A stretch of DNA of 64,000 bases from Rhizobium sp. 2MFCol3.1. Its GTDB lineage: Bacteria > Pseudomonadota > Alphaproteobacteria > Rhizobiales > Rhizobiaceae. Shown here in pieces: positions 35,409-44,267 of the stretch. Positions within the stretch are counted from its first letter, which is position 1, and each line of letters begins with the position of its first letter. The position numbers were made by a program, and so were the translations under genes. A model generated the notes under the pieces. The model saw only the letters and a program-made list of their open reading frames with translations, was not told the DNA's origin and did not search any database. Where the stretch lies: assembly GCF_000377565.1 (NCBI RefSeq), contig NZ_KB898363.1, positions 124,001 to 188,000 on the forward strand, given 5' to 3'.

Positions 35409-35906
35409 ATGGTTGAGGGCGACAAAGCGGAGAGGACACAAGCCATCAGGTTTGCCACTTGGGCCAGGCCAGTCGCCGAGTTTCTTTCGTATAACATTCC
35501 TTACGATGAGGTCGTGGGCTGGCTACATCTGAGCAAAAAGGAATTCATGTTTGGATGCGAGGCGTTGATTGCCTTGGGGCAGGCAAGGGAGACCGAATGG
35601 GGAGCAAGCCCTCTTCGTTTTCCCGAGTATCCAAGTCCCCCGCCGCGCTGGGACGACATTTGCGCCGCGGTCATCCAAGTTGCGACCAAGACCAGACAGC
35701 TTGCCTTTCAGTCTTCCGACATTTCGTCGGAAGCAGGGTTGGGCAACGTTGATTTGTCGTCAATGGACGCCATCGCTGCGGCAAATGGCATTCGGGAAGC
35801 GTTCGTCACCGTCAACCTTAAACCGGTTTTGATTGCCCTCGGTCTCGTTGAGGGCGGTCATTGGTCAGTCGTCGCAAAGGCCGTACGACAAAGGGCAGAT
35901 GTCTAG
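35409..35906 (+). CDS. Paralogue of the central domain of the preceding protein (165 aa)
   Basis: GCEALIALGQARETEWGASP and PPPRWDDICAAVIQVATKTR align with GCETLVALGQAEATEDGAIP and LPRQDDVAVAILYLAGQSG in the 436-aa protein. It is therefore a stand-alone version of that domain. It is the last rightward gene of the island operon. No catalytic motif is visible. Confidence 0.55.
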   Translation: MVEGDKAERTQAIRFATWARPVAEFLSYNIPYDEVVGWLHLSKKEFMFGCEALIALGQARETEWGASPLRFPEYPSPPPRWDDICAAVIQVATKTRQLAFQSSDISSEAGLGNVDLSSMDAIAAANGIREAFVTVNLKPVLIALGLVEGGHWSVVAKAVRQRADV

Positions 35907-35990
35907 GGATGCGTCGGATGGACAACCGCTGGCTTAGTACGAGGTCCAGAGCGTCGCCCAGATCGGCGGGGAAGCCTTGGCTCAGAATAT

Positions 35991-36326
35991 TTATTCTCTC
36001 AGTTCGACTGGTATCGTCAGACCCGCAAATCCGCAATTCCGGGCGACTTGATAGACCTGTCGGATTGACCCCAACCGCCGTGCCATCAGGTTCTTCCCCG
36101 TTGTGACACGGAAGAGCTGTTTGTTCCTGTCGAATGTGAGAAGCAGCCACACGGGCGCGAACGCTGTCGACCCTGGTGCGAGTACGAAGAGTGGACTCCC
36201 GCCGTCTCCTAGAAAACGCCTGAACTGATACATGTCGCATGGCGGAAGAGATTGGAGCCATTTTTCGTCAGCGTCGTCCGGGATGATGCCCTTTCGATGG
36301 GCGATTATGGAATGTTCTTCATTCAT
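35991..36326 (-). CDS. Hypothetical protein (111 aa)
   Basis: A minus-strand frame with natural-looking composition: a polar start, a beta-rich middle (PLFVLAPGSTAFAPVWLLLT) and a C-terminus with RVTTGKNLMARRLGSIRQVYQVARNC. No clear Shine-Dalgarno is seen before the ATG. It is convergent with the island operon. No family is recognised. Confidence 0.45.
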   Translation of the reverse strand: MNEEHSIIAHRKGIIPDDADEKWLQSLPPCDMYQFRRFLGDGGSPLFVLAPGSTAFAPVWLLLTFDRNKQLFRVTTGKNLMARRLGSIRQVYQVARNCGFAGLTIPVELRE

Positions 36327-36600
36327 CGCCGATCAATGGCCTACTCTTTGGAATGTTCCAAGTCCTATAATTCGCGTGCTATCGCCGCGAAGGCGGTGGT
36401 GGTTCAGCAACTGGCTCCCGGAATTGAAGGCAGTCCTACTAGCGGTTTCTCGTTATCGAATTGGTAACCATCCATATCCCATATTAGCACTGTCGCAACT
36501 ATAAACGCGTCGCGACGTTATGGCAGGAAGTGCATGTCTCTCGGGAACCCGCACACCCCCATCTAGTGCGGGTTCCACCACTTCATCGACAGGGGAGCAG

Positions 36601-37074
36601 ATGTCCGTTCTTGCACGACTGCTCAGCGGCGCGGTGCCGCCGAAGCGAAAGCGCCCGTTGCAACAGGTTGGCGGCCTGTGTTTTCGCGTGAACGCCGACG
36701 GCGAACCCGACGTCCTTCTGATCACGACTCGTGAAACCAAGAGATGGACGATCCCCAAGGGCTGGCCGGTAGAAGGCCTCAGCCGGCACAAGTCGGCGAA
36801 GCGGGAAGCGTGGGAAGAGGCGGGGGTGAAAGGCAAGGTCGGAATAAAGCCCTTCGGAAGCTTCATGTACGAGAAAGTGCTTGCCAATGGGGATGCTGTC
36901 CCGGCAGACGTCCAGGTTCACCTTATCAAGGTGAGAGAGACCCGATCGATTTTTCCGGAGCGCGGTCAAAGAGAGTTGGCTTGGGTCTCAGCGTCGGAAG
37001 CAGCTCGTCGCGTGGTCGAGCCCGGCTTAAAAAAGTTGTTTGCGAAGCTATCGAGGCGCTTTTCAGAAGATTGA
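36601..37074 (+). CDS. NUDIX hydrolase, diphosphoinositol/diadenosine polyphosphatase-like
   Basis: GGGGAG precedes ATG 36601. The Nudix signature is clear: GWPVEGLSRHKSAKREAWEE followed by AGV; WTIPKGWP just before it is typical of the DIPP-type subgroup. These enzymes cleave nucleoside-diphosphate-X or polyphosphate compounds in the cytoplasm. 157 residues fits single-domain members. Its substrate cannot be read from sequence. Confidence 0.85.
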   Translation: MSVLARLLSGAVPPKRKRPLQQVGGLCFRVNADGEPDVLLITTRETKRWTIPKGWPVEGLSRHKSAKREAWEEAGVKGKVGIKPFGSFMYEKVLANGDAVPADVQVHLIKVRETRSIFPERGQRELAWVSASEAARRVVEPGLKKLFAKLSRRFSED

Positions 37075-37168
37075 AAATGAGCGGCGTGCTCTCTTTGCAT
37101 TTTGCATTAACGGCGGCCCGAGTTGCACGAGCAATAATCACGGGCCGCGGGGGTTCGCCTCGCTTGCT

Positions 37169-37342
37169 TTAGTTTGCTGCGTGATAACCGCCGTAGACGG
37201 CAATTCCGATGTAAAAGGCAAACGCGGCGAGTGCGATAGCAACGCCGATCCAAACGGCTCCTCGGCCAAATCGCGCTTTCTTCCGGTTTTGCGAAGGGCT
37301 GTCGGCCGATGGTGCTAGTGACGGTTCGTCGCGTTCGTTCAT
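37169..37342 (-). CDS. Small single-span membrane protein (57 aa)
   Basis: AGGAG lies about eight bases before the ATG at 37342. The protein has a polar N-terminus (NERDEPSLAPSADSPSQNRK), a basic patch, then one membrane helix (WIGVAIALAAFAFYIGIAVYG). Start, RBS and topology together make it a credible gene despite its size. Function is unknown. Confidence 0.6.
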   Translation of the reverse strand: MNERDEPSLAPSADSPSQNRKKARFGRGAVWIGVAIALAAFAFYIGIAVYGGYHAAN

Positions 37343-37402
37343 TATGATCTCCTGATGGTTTCCATCAGAGAAGTTCGGAAGACAGCAAATGTTCCGAGGT
37401 GG

Positions 37403-37622
37403 CTAGGGCCAGACAAGGGATTCGCGTCTCGCACAGATCATCTCGCGGACCCGTGATGCGGTCACACCCCATAGGGTGACTACGGCGCAGTCGAGCAAAG
37501 CTCGCTCCTGCGCCTAGCTGATCGGCGAGTGCTTAACGCTCCGGGTGGTCCCGGCGATCGCATATAACGATACGACCGGTGACGGATGTCCTTCAGGTTA
37601 GCTTGGGTAGGTTGTCGGGTCG
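37403..37622 (-). pseudogene. Decayed copy of the small gene at 41653-41973
   Basis: These bases match 41653-41887 closely over most of their length (for example GGCGCAGTCGAGCAAAGCTC in both, and GACGGATGTCCTTCAG). In this copy small deletions shift the frame, and a TAA stop stands where the other copy reads GATCGTAAG. It therefore cannot code for the full protein and is a pseudogene. Confidence 0.65.
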
Positions 37623-37814
37623 AGGGCCGTTTGGACGCACGAAGATGCCTGGCAGCCCTCACTGCACAGCACGCTAGGGCCAATCTTCAGATCAATCATC
37701 TAGCGCAACATGTAATGATTAGAGATCGTGTATCATGCCGTTTTGTCACCAGCGGTGGCCGGAAGGATCGTCGAGGTTGGTTTGAGGGGGCCACCGGGGG
37801 GAACGCGGAGTTCC

Positions 37815-38366
37815 TTACATCTGATCTGACCCCAAAAATTTTTGCACCAAACATTTTGGGGAAAGTCCGCAGCCTGTTGGGTGATGGCCGACAAAGCTCG
37901 CGAGTTCAAAGAACTTCAATCCGCCCACTACAAGTAGTACAATAGACCCGACAACAAGGAGTATGGCGATGAGATGGATGCTATAGCCGAAGGCCTGCCA
38001 ACGCACAGCACTCGGCTTTGGCCGAACAAACGGGCTGTCGAAGTGCATCGTGTGATGGACTTGGTAAGCCGTGTAGCAATACTGGGTGATGTAGGCTAAT
38101 GACGGGACGATCACGGCGAGCAATACGCTAGCGAAGAAGTAGGTAACCGCTTCGCTGAAAATTTCCACTGCAGGCGTGTGGATGATCGCCTTGGAGTTGG
38201 CAGAGAAGAACCCTAGCAGGCCTGCTATGCCACCCGCACTAGCTATGGCAGGGGCTTTCATAGCGCTGTTAGCGAAACTCTCCAGGAGCTTCTCAGTGTC
38301 CGATATCTCTTTGAGGTGTCGGTCGTGGGCCAGCACCGCATACTTCTCACGCTGATTATCGTCCAA
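37815..38366 (-). CDS. Hypothetical membrane protein (183 aa)
   Basis: Three hydrophobic stretches (about residues 37-56, 70-95 and 125-152) follow a charged cytoplasmic N-terminus. Start is a TTG inside the end of the upstream gene, with AAGG nearby, so the two are coupled. No family is recognised; SLATT-like two- or three-helix signalling proteins have a similar shape, but I cannot confirm that. Confidence 0.5.
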   Translation of the reverse strand: MDDNQREKYAVLAHDRHLKEISDTEKLLESFANSAMKAPAIASAGGIAGLLGFFSANSKAIIHTPAVEIFSEAVTYFFASVLLAVIVPSLAYITQYCYTAYQVHHTMHFDSPFVRPKPSAVRWQAFGYSIHLIAILLVVGSIVLLVVGGLKFFELASFVGHHPTGCGLSPKCLVQKFLGSDQM

Positions 38367-38580
38367 GCTTCAGAACCTTCGTCCGGTTGTCATCCAGCAG
38401 TTCGATCACCCCGCGGCCGTTGAGTGGCAGCAAGAGGTTCAAGACTGCATCTTGAGAGTAACCTTCGCCGATCAGCGGGACACAAATGTCGTAGTTGCTC
38501 AAGGTATCCTGAGGGCGTTCATCGAGCCGCCTCAGAAGATTGAAAAATGCAGTCTCTAGGTCTTCGTGGTCACTCGACAC
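38356..38580 (-). CDS. Small hypothetical protein, possibly winged-helix (74 aa)
   Basis: The pattern of helices ending in a hairpin (YDICVPLIGEGYSQDAVLNLL then GRGVIELLDDNRTKVLKLG) resembles a small winged-helix fold. It starts with GTG at 38580 and overlaps the membrane-protein gene by 11 bases, so they are translated together. No direct evidence for DNA binding. Confidence 0.45.
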   Translation of the reverse strand: MSSDHEDLETAFFNLLRRLDERPQDTLSNYDICVPLIGEGYSQDAVLNLLLPLNGRGVIELLDDNRTKVLKLGR

Positions 38581-38631
38581 CTGATGATCGAGCGGTAGCG
38601 AGATTATCAGGTGGGAAACGCAAACGGCTCT

Positions 38632-39516
38632 TTAAGTTGCGAAGCCGCCAGACCACGGCCTAAGAATAGGTTTGCCGTTTAATTCATCAGTAGGTTCTAT
38701 CAAATAGACGAACCCCGTCTGATGCTTTTTATCATCAAACAGCGTCTCGTATGTCACGCAACCAACGATGAAATCGGCCTGGCTTCTAAACTCTATTTCG
38801 AACCTGTCATAGTTCGTCCAACTCCACTCACGCTCATAGCTCTCTCCTGGCGGAACCAGCGTTCCATGGTGTTCGCTGTCGAACTCAAGGGACTCTGTCG
38901 CAAGCATGTCCATCACAAGGGGAATACTGTGTAAATCGGAGGAGTGAACATTGGTATGCACATTGATAGCCGCAGTCTTCCCTGCGTTTCTATTCGTGAT
39001 GCCAATGTGAAGCGATGAAGATTCTCCGTCATGCTCTAGCCTAAGAACGTCTAGCGGCCGCACGGTTGAGAAAACCCAACCGCGCTCTGACGTGATAATC
39101 GCTGCAGCATTGAGAGCATTCGCCTCCCGCGCAGCCAGAAGCGAAGCTCTGATCCACACCAAACCCAAAACGCTCACACCCCCGGTTACCACACCGAGAA
39201 TAAGAATGAAATATGTCCAGTCAGCCGTCTCATCTTGAAGAGATTGGGCCAGGTTGTCTCCCGCCGCTGAAAGTCCCGACAACTCTTGGCGTAAACATTC
39301 CAGATCAAGTTGGCATTGCTTCTGCACTCGCCGAACCATTGCAGAGCGAGACGCATCGCGAACCTCACGCTGCTCTTTTTCGTAGCTCAATTTCCACGTC
39401 GTCAACGCGGCAATTGCTATCGTCACGACGGTGATCGTCAGTACGAGAACAACTTTGGGAAAGCCGTCAGTTGACTCTCCAAGGAGTTTCACACGCGGCG
39501 AGATAGCCAACTTCAA
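38632..39516 (-). CDS. Hypothetical membrane protein with C-terminal soluble domain (294 aa)
   Basis: Two membrane helices (about residues 20-42 and 100-122) flank a charged coiled-coil section. The C-terminal part (about 140-290) is beta-rich and soluble. It starts with TTG overlapping the stop of the lipoprotein gene (TTGA). No family recognised; its coupling to a lipoprotein suggests an envelope role. Confidence 0.5.
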   Translation of the reverse strand: MKLAISPRVKLLGESTDGFPKVVLVLTITVVTIAIAALTTWKLSYEKEQREVRDASRSAMVRRVQKQCQLDLECLRQELSGLSAAGDNLAQSLQDETADWTYFILILGVVTGGVSVLGLVWIRASLLAAREANALNAAAIITSERGWVFSTVRPLDVLRLEHDGESSSLHIGITNRNAGKTAAINVHTNVHSSDLHSIPLVMDMLATESLEFDSEHHGTLVPPGESYEREWSWTNYDRFEIEFRSQADFIVGCVTYETLFDDKKHQTGFVYLIEPTDELNGKPILRPWSGGFAT

Positions 39517-39938
39517 ACCTTCTTCGGCTGAGGCTTAGGAGCAAAGCGAGCGTAGCGCTCACAGCCACCGAGGTTTCCTTCCACCTTGGTGTCCACCACG
39601 ATCCCGGCACTGTTCACGATGAGCGAGAGTCTGCATTCGTAGTTGAAGCTCTCGGTCCTCGAACCTTGGATGTTGGTGGTGATGGCTTGGCCATTCACGT
39701 AGGTCGTGGCTGTCTGATAGGTCGGCACCGTGTAGCTGCCAGAGTTCTGGTTGCCCCACGTATAAACTGTGTGGCCAGCGATCTTGTTCTCGGCATCGGG
39801 GAACCCGAGCTGAGCGAAGGCTGCCTTGTAGTTCTGGCCCTTGAAAGTATTCACACCCGACTGAATGTCCTCGCTCGTCACGCAGCCCGTGAGAGCCACC
39901 AGTGAGGCGATGGAGATGGTTTTGAGTAGGAATTTCAT
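39513..39938 (-). CDS. Small outer-membrane-type lipoprotein (141 aa)
   Basis: GGGGGA precedes ATG 39938. A signal peptide ends in VALTGC, a standard lipobox, so the mature protein starts with a lipid-modified Cys. The mature part (DIQSGVNTFKGQNYKAAFAQ then LGFPDAE) resembles small envelope lipoproteins; two Cys (YECRLSLIV, GGCERYA) could form a disulfide. It shares a transcript with the next membrane protein. Confidence 0.65.
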   Translation of the reverse strand: MKFLLKTISIASLVALTGCVTSEDIQSGVNTFKGQNYKAAFAQLGFPDAENKIAGHTVYTWGNQNSGSYTVPTYQTATTYVNGQAITTNIQGSRTESFNYECRLSLIVNSAGIVVDTKVEGNLGGCERYARFAPKPQPKKV

Positions 39939-40636
39939 GAAGTCCCCCAGATTGAGGTAACAGCGATACACAACCGCCGAGTCTGCTTCAATCCCCTGTG
40001 GTTAAAGACAGGACATCATTTCCGATGTGTCCAGCTCGATGCGGCCACATCCGCACGGCAGGTTCCGAATGGACCATCCAACGTCACACTGATATTCGGC
40101 GAAATACAGCGCCTGAGAGCGCGACAACGTAACTGGCATGCGTAAGGAGTGGGCTTTGCCGCAGTTCGCATTCCTTCCCCTTGCCATCGCAAGCGATCAA
40201 GTACTCCGCATTCCTAGCTGGCCGATGTAAGTGCGACTTGCGAATCCCAGGGTCAGTCGATACGCCAGGGCCAAGCGACATCCTACTGCTGGGCTCGCCA
40301 ACTTTGCACAAGCTTTGGTGGAGTCGACTTGAGCTGATGTTCACAGGTGGCGTCCGCACCGGAGCCGCACGTTTATAAGCGCAGTACTAAGACTTCGCCA
40401 ACGTACTGCTTGAGTGGGTCGAAAGGCACTGCCTTCAATCGCAGCACTGGTCATCGCCATCATCTTTTCACAGAATTGAATGTTCCCATTACGTTCTCCC
40501 CTGCGGGGGGCGAGAGTTTTGGCGAACCGGGTAGGGTCAACTTCTACCGTTGGTACGTGATAGTGAGGGCGATGCCGAACAGGTGGGCGCTCGTCTGTCG
40601 TTTCGTCGGCCATCGCGAGATATCGGAAAAACCGCG
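39939..40636. other. Stretch of about 700 bases with no well-supported gene
   Basis: Several short frames exist on both strands (for example a Cys-rich one on the minus strand at 40002-40187), but none has a convincing ribosome site or motif. It probably contains the promoter of the lipoprotein operon and perhaps decayed sequence. Confidence 0.4.
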
Positions 40637-40840
40637 ATGTTCACCATCCGGTTTGCGAAAGGTCAGTTTGCCAAGTCTGTAGCGGATAGGAAATCGAGTG
40701 GCGTCCACAGTGCCAAGCCGACGATGATAACCGGGTCGGAAGATGCGCGCGAACACAAGACCCCGCCGGGGAAGAAGCCCGTCAAAGATTGGGACATAAA
40801 CTACGATCCGGCGGACGAAACCGAAGGACAAATGCGATAG
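40637..40840 (+). CDS. Possible small protein (67 aa)
   Basis: From ATG 40637 the frame gives a basic N-terminus and an acidic end (VKDWDINYDPADETEGQM). A strong terminator hairpin begins 14 bases after its stop, which supports a transcript ending here. No ribosome site is clear and no family is recognised. Confidence 0.35.
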   Translation: MFTIRFAKGQFAKSVADRKSSGVHSAKPTMITGSEDAREHKTPPGKKPVKDWDINYDPADETEGQMR

Positions 40841-40853
40841 CGTCCATCGAGTT

Positions 40854-40877
40854 GAGCCGCGCGACCACGCGCGGCTC
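40854..40877. terminator. Bidirectional hairpin with 10-bp perfect stem
   Basis: GAGCCGCGCG (40854-40863) and CGCGCGGCTC (40868-40877) pair fully around ACCA. It stands between the convergent 67-aa and stress-type genes. Confidence 0.65.
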
Positions 40878-40894
40878 CAGATTGTCTCGACCGC

Positions 40895-41587
40895 TCAGCG
40901 GCTCCCAGGCAGCATCTGGCTTTGTCGCAGGTCTTCGATCGACTGCTCCTGCGACGCCCGTCCGTCCACTGGGCGATCCCCTTCGGACACGTCGCGCTGA
41001 TGCCCTGTCGGGACGACGTCGTCAACGATATCGTCGGGAAGGTTCTCGGCCAGATCGTAGCCTCGCACCCGTGGTGAGGTCACCTGAGTGCTCCTTTTGT
41101 AGCGGCCGACGCCCGTGGCGCTGCCTGACGCCGTATCGGCCTGGAAGACGTCGTCCTCAGACCCGATGGCCTGCTGGCCGCCACCGGCCGTCCAGCCTTC
41201 CTCTCGCCAGAGATCAGCGCGCTCGTCCATATCAATTGAACCTTCGTCAGCTAGAATGTCGTGCGCCGTGTTGTAACTGCTCTGGCCTACGGACACAGAA
41301 ACGAGAAATCCGCCCCGACGGAGACCTTCAGCGTAGACGTCTCGGTCTTCGTCCGGGAAGAACCAGTCTCCGAGGCGTGACCAAAACCCGGACCCTTCTG
41401 CCGCGGCTGCAGGTCCTTCGCCGTCGGCTTCGTAGCCCGGCATCAGTCGGACATCGGAGACCCCGGCCGACTTCAATTTGTCAATTGCCGTCTCGGCCTC
41501 GCTTCGGCTGTCGAAGAACGCTGTCAATGTACTCTTGGCGAGGCCGCTGGCGAGGTTCGGCGCGTCCCCATTGCTGATGTTGGTCAT
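40895..41587 (-). CDS. YflT / GSP17M-like stress protein (230 aa)
   Basis: GGAGGAG precedes ATG 41587. The N-terminal 100 residues contain LTAFFDSRSEAETAIDKLKS, VSDVRLMPGY and later RRGGFLVSVSVG, the pattern of the 'general stress protein 17M' (YflT) domain. The C-terminal half is acidic and looks disordered (SQEQSIEDLRQSQ). Such proteins are induced by heat or general stress in bacteria; the mechanism is unknown. Confidence 0.6.
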   Translation of the reverse strand: MTNISNGDAPNLASGLAKSTLTAFFDSRSEAETAIDKLKSAGVSDVRLMPGYEADGEGPAAAAEGSGFWSRLGDWFFPDEDRDVYAEGLRRGGFLVSVSVGQSSYNTAHDILADEGSIDMDERADLWREEGWTAGGGQQAIGSEDDVFQADTASGSATGVGRYKRSTQVTSPRVRGYDLAENLPDDIVDDVVPTGHQRDVSEGDRPVDGRASQEQSIEDLRQSQMLPGSR

Positions 41588-41652
41588 GATGTGCTCCTCC
41601 TGAGTTTCGTGAAGAGCCAACGGGTGTTAAAGCTGAAGGTTCCGAGCTGCCT

Positions 41653-41973
41653 TTAGGGGTCGAGGCAGGGGAACCGCGTCTCGCACCGATCGCCTTGCGG
41701 GCCCGTCATGCGATCGCACCCCATAGCGAGACGACGGCGCAGTCGAGCAAAGCTCGCTCCAGCGCCCAGTTGATCGACGAGTGCCTTACGATCCAAGCTG
41801 TCCCGGCGATCGCATCTGACGCATACGACCTCGATAATTGGCTGACGGATGTCCTTCAGCTTAGGCCCGGGTAGGTTGTCGGGTCGAAGACGACGTTTTC
41901 CCAATCTCTTGTCCTTGTTCGCGATCTGGCGGCTGATTACCCGAAGCAAATTCGACAGGCAAGACGAGACCAA
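41653..41973 (-). CDS. Small Cys/Arg-rich rhizobial-type protein, intact copy (up to 106 aa)
   Basis: The conserved core reads LRPDNLPGPKLKDIRQPIIE, then VRCDRRDSLDRKALVDQLG, ARLRRRLAMGCDRM and DRCETRFPCL. Spaced cysteines (CVRC, CDRM, RCE, PCL) suggest metal binding. A degraded copy lies at 37403-37622. The exact start is uncertain; the frame opens at ATG 41973. Confidence 0.55.
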   Translation of the reverse strand: MVSSCLSNLLRVISRQIANKDKRLGKRRLRPDNLPGPKLKDIRQPIIEVVCVRCDRRDSLDRKALVDQLGAGASFARLRRRLAMGCDRMTGPQGDRCETRFPCLDP

Positions 41974-42495
41974 GCCAAGCTATCGTCACAGCGGCCTTAC
42001 CGTTAGGGACTGGATCGATGGGAAAAAGGAAGCCGGATTGACCGGATGCTGCCGGCAGTTTTTGGCAATGGCATCGTGTTCTAAGGACAACGTTCATGAA
42101 ACAGTAGAGGTCTTGGCGGCAAGCCCAAAGAATATTGTCTCACCATCGTCAAGGCCCAGGCTCCGATAAGCATCAAGGCGTCAACCAGAACATCTCGACA
42201 GCTACATGGAAGCGGCATGATTGTTTGAAAGGTGTGCGGACTGGGCGTAGACTTGGATTTCTCAACCGTGATTCGTTACGCTTCCCGACATGAGCCTCCA
42301 AGCCCGCTTTCGTAAGCCCGACCGCTTCAAGCGACGAAATGGTATTCGAGCGGTACGTGAAACTCAGGCGAACGCCTGATTTCGCCTTGCTTCGAAGATA
42401 CTACGTTCAACCGGGCAGGTAAGTCGTGCCCCTTATTCCTACAGCCTATCGCTCACTTTCGATGTTTCGGCCACGCCAACTATGGAGAGAAGACG
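41974..42495. other. Gene-free stretch of about 520 bases
   Basis: No frame here has a convincing start and ribosome site; the longest small candidate is a 29-codon Arg-rich frame at 42290-42379. It should contain the promoter for the gene at 42496. I see no repeats or RNA gene. Confidence 0.35.
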
Positions 42496-42834
42496 ATGAC
42501 GCCAAGAGCGCTTGATGAGATGACGCGGCACGAGCGGTCGAACATGATATCCTTGGTGGCGCAGACGCTGGACGACCTTGCCGAAGATGCCGAGGACCGG
42601 GGCGATAGGGTGTCGGCGGGAAATGCCACCTATCTGGCCCACGTACTGCGTGGATGCGGGCATCATGAAGCCGACCTCAGGGCTACAGAGATACTTCTTG
42701 AACAGGGCATCAGCTACGTCGCGGCGCTCTCCGACAGATACTGCCACTCCGGTGATGCCGTTTGTGACGACGACGATCACGATGAAGACGATCATGATGA
42801 AGTTTTTCAATCCGAGGCCAAGGTTCTTCACTAG
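42496..42834 (+). CDS. Hypothetical protein with acidic C-terminus (112 aa)
   Basis: GGAGAGAAG lies just before ATG 42496. The protein is helical with LDDLAEDAEDRGDRVSAGNA and ATEILLEQGISYVAALSDRY, and ends in an Asp/His-rich tail (DDDDHDEDDHDE), which could bind metal ions. A frame on the other strand exists, but its hydrophobic start is only the reverse of this Asp codon run. Confidence 0.5.
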   Translation: MTPRALDEMTRHERSNMISLVAQTLDDLAEDAEDRGDRVSAGNATYLAHVLRGCGHHEADLRATEILLEQGISYVAALSDRYCHSGDAVCDDDDHDEDDHDEVFQSEAKVLH

Positions 42835-43081
42835 CCATCGCGCCCATTCGACAGGTTCTTACAGCGGTGCATGTTCGAGACGCCGCCCAGGCAACGTTCG
42901 CTTCCCCGAACTGGCTGCGGTGGATCAGTGTGGTCTGCAACTGCCTGATGTGGCATTGCTCTGGTCATCTGGCCAAATCCCCATGCCGAATAGCTGCTTC
43001 CGCGACCCCAAGGTTGAACACTTTGCTCAGGGGCTGTAGGTTAAATTGGCATTCATGCCACACCACGAGGAAGCAGGCTTA

Positions 43082-43285
43082 ATGGCTACTGGTACTGTAA
43101 AATTCTTTAACGACGAAAAGGGATTCGGCTTCATAACGCCCGAGAACGGCGGCCAGGATGTGTTCGTTCACGTCTCCGCCTTGTCCCGAGGCGGTTCGCT
43201 GCGTGAGGGCGATAAGGTCAGCTTCGAGGTCGGGCAAGACCGCAAGACTGGAAAGTCGAAGGCTGAGAACGTCTCGGTGCTCTGA
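43082..43285 (+). CDS. cspA: Cold shock protein (CspA family)
   Basis: The 67-residue protein has RNP1 (KGFGFITPE) and RNP2 (VFVHVSAL) and begins ATGTVKFFNDE, so it is a normal single cold shock domain that binds single-stranded RNA and DNA. No gene precedes it for about 250 bases, leaving room for the long leader usual in this family. A terminator follows. Confidence 0.95.
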   Translation: MATGTVKFFNDEKGFGFITPENGGQDVFVHVSALSRGGSLREGDKVSFEVGQDRKTGKSKAENVSVL

Positions 43286-43292
43286 TTACAGT

Positions 43293-43317
43293 CGCCTGCC
43301 TGCCGACTTGGCAGGCG
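43293..43317 (+). terminator. Terminator after the cold shock gene
   Basis: CGCCTGCC (43293-43300) pairs with GGCAGGCG (43310-43317), followed by GGTTTTG. Confidence 0.7.
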
Positions 43318-43409
43318 GGTTTTGACGACACATAAAGGGGTCGCCTCGTGCTGGGCGGCCCCATTTTGCCCGACCGTAGACGCCTCGTTACTCTTTTGCC
43401 AGTAGCGGC

Positions 43410-43853
43410 TTACGGCTGAGGTGAAGCGCCCGTCGATCGTGACTGATCACGTGTCGGCAACCTCCAGTCCAAGATGGCGTCAACCGGACGCAGCGGATAG
43501 ATGGCCTCCTTAGGACTGTCTTGAACGACAACCTGGAGAACGCCGCGCCTCGCCAACGATTGGAGCAGTGGACGATCAAGCGACTGGTCATCGTTCGATA
43601 GGATGGCCTGCAGCGAAGCTGGGTGCCCGCCTATGAAGTAAAAACCGGAGAACTGATGAACCACGTTGCGCTTTGAAAGCGGCTCGCGATCGTATGTCAC
43701 GAACTGGAGGGCGAAAGGTTGTACAACCGCTCGAGCAGCTATTTGGCTGGCGATATCGTAAGCCTGATCGAGGCTCCATTCCGTAACCTCTTTCGTCACA
43801 GAGCGCTCGATGCCTTCAGCCACACATCGATACCGAATGCCTCGTTTTACCAT
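43410..43853 (-). CDS. Hypothetical protein (147 aa)
   Basis: GAGGAA lies about six bases before ATG 43853. The protein begins basic (VKRGIRYRCVAEGIERS), then a helix (WSLDQAYDIASQIAARAVV) and a beta-rich part. No family is recognised; a single gene, convergent with the cold shock gene. Confidence 0.5.
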   Translation of the reverse strand: MVKRGIRYRCVAEGIERSVTKEVTEWSLDQAYDIASQIAARAVVQPFALQFVTYDREPLSKRNVVHQFSGFYFIGGHPASLQAILSNDDQSLDRPLLQSLARRGVLQVVVQDSPKEAIYPLRPVDAILDWRLPTRDQSRSTGASPQP

Positions 43854-43883
43854 CCTCATTTCCTCTGCTTTGCCTGAGATCAT

Positions 43884-44267
43884 TGACAGATGATGGCATG
43901 CAAGAGACTAGACGCTTTCGCAGCTATCCGCCGTATTTAGTACGATTTTTCCGCGCCTGCGCTTTGCGAACGAACGGACTTCCGACGGCCAGGCGAATGA
44001 GCTTGCTTTCGACAATACCGCTGACCCAGTTTCGCCCCGGGTGTCGTGGCACGTGTTTGACGAAGTCATTTTCATCGACCGCGCTGCATGGGTATTACCC
44101 AATGACACTGACCAAAACCCCTGCGGAACGCGGACTCGTCGGACGCCTCGGCGACAGTCCTGGCGGGCCTGTTCGAGTCCGCCTTCTCCAATCCAAGTCT
44201 TGTTAGCTCAAGAAGCCAAAGAGGGACGTCGCCTAGACTGTTGCATCGTCAATCCAGGGCCAGCAAA
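43884..44267. other. Stretch of about 380 bases without a supported gene
   Basis: A plus-strand frame across it has no ribosome site and an unnatural, Arg/Pro/Ser-rich composition, so I do not accept it. I see no hairpins or repeats of note. Confidence 0.35.

Noticed and set aside
40002..40187. Cys-rich minus-strand frame of 61 aa
   Set aside because: No ribosome site and no neighbour support; it may be real, but I cannot show it.
40789..41577. Plus-strand frame of 262 aa opposite the stress-type gene
   Set aside because: Ser/Arg/Pro-rich shadow; the minus-strand gene has GGAGGAG and a known domain pattern.
42439..42831. Minus-strand frame of 130 aa with a hydrophobic N-terminus
   Set aside because: Its hydrophobic start is only the reverse of Asp/His codon repeats of the plus-strand gene, which has a good ribosome site.
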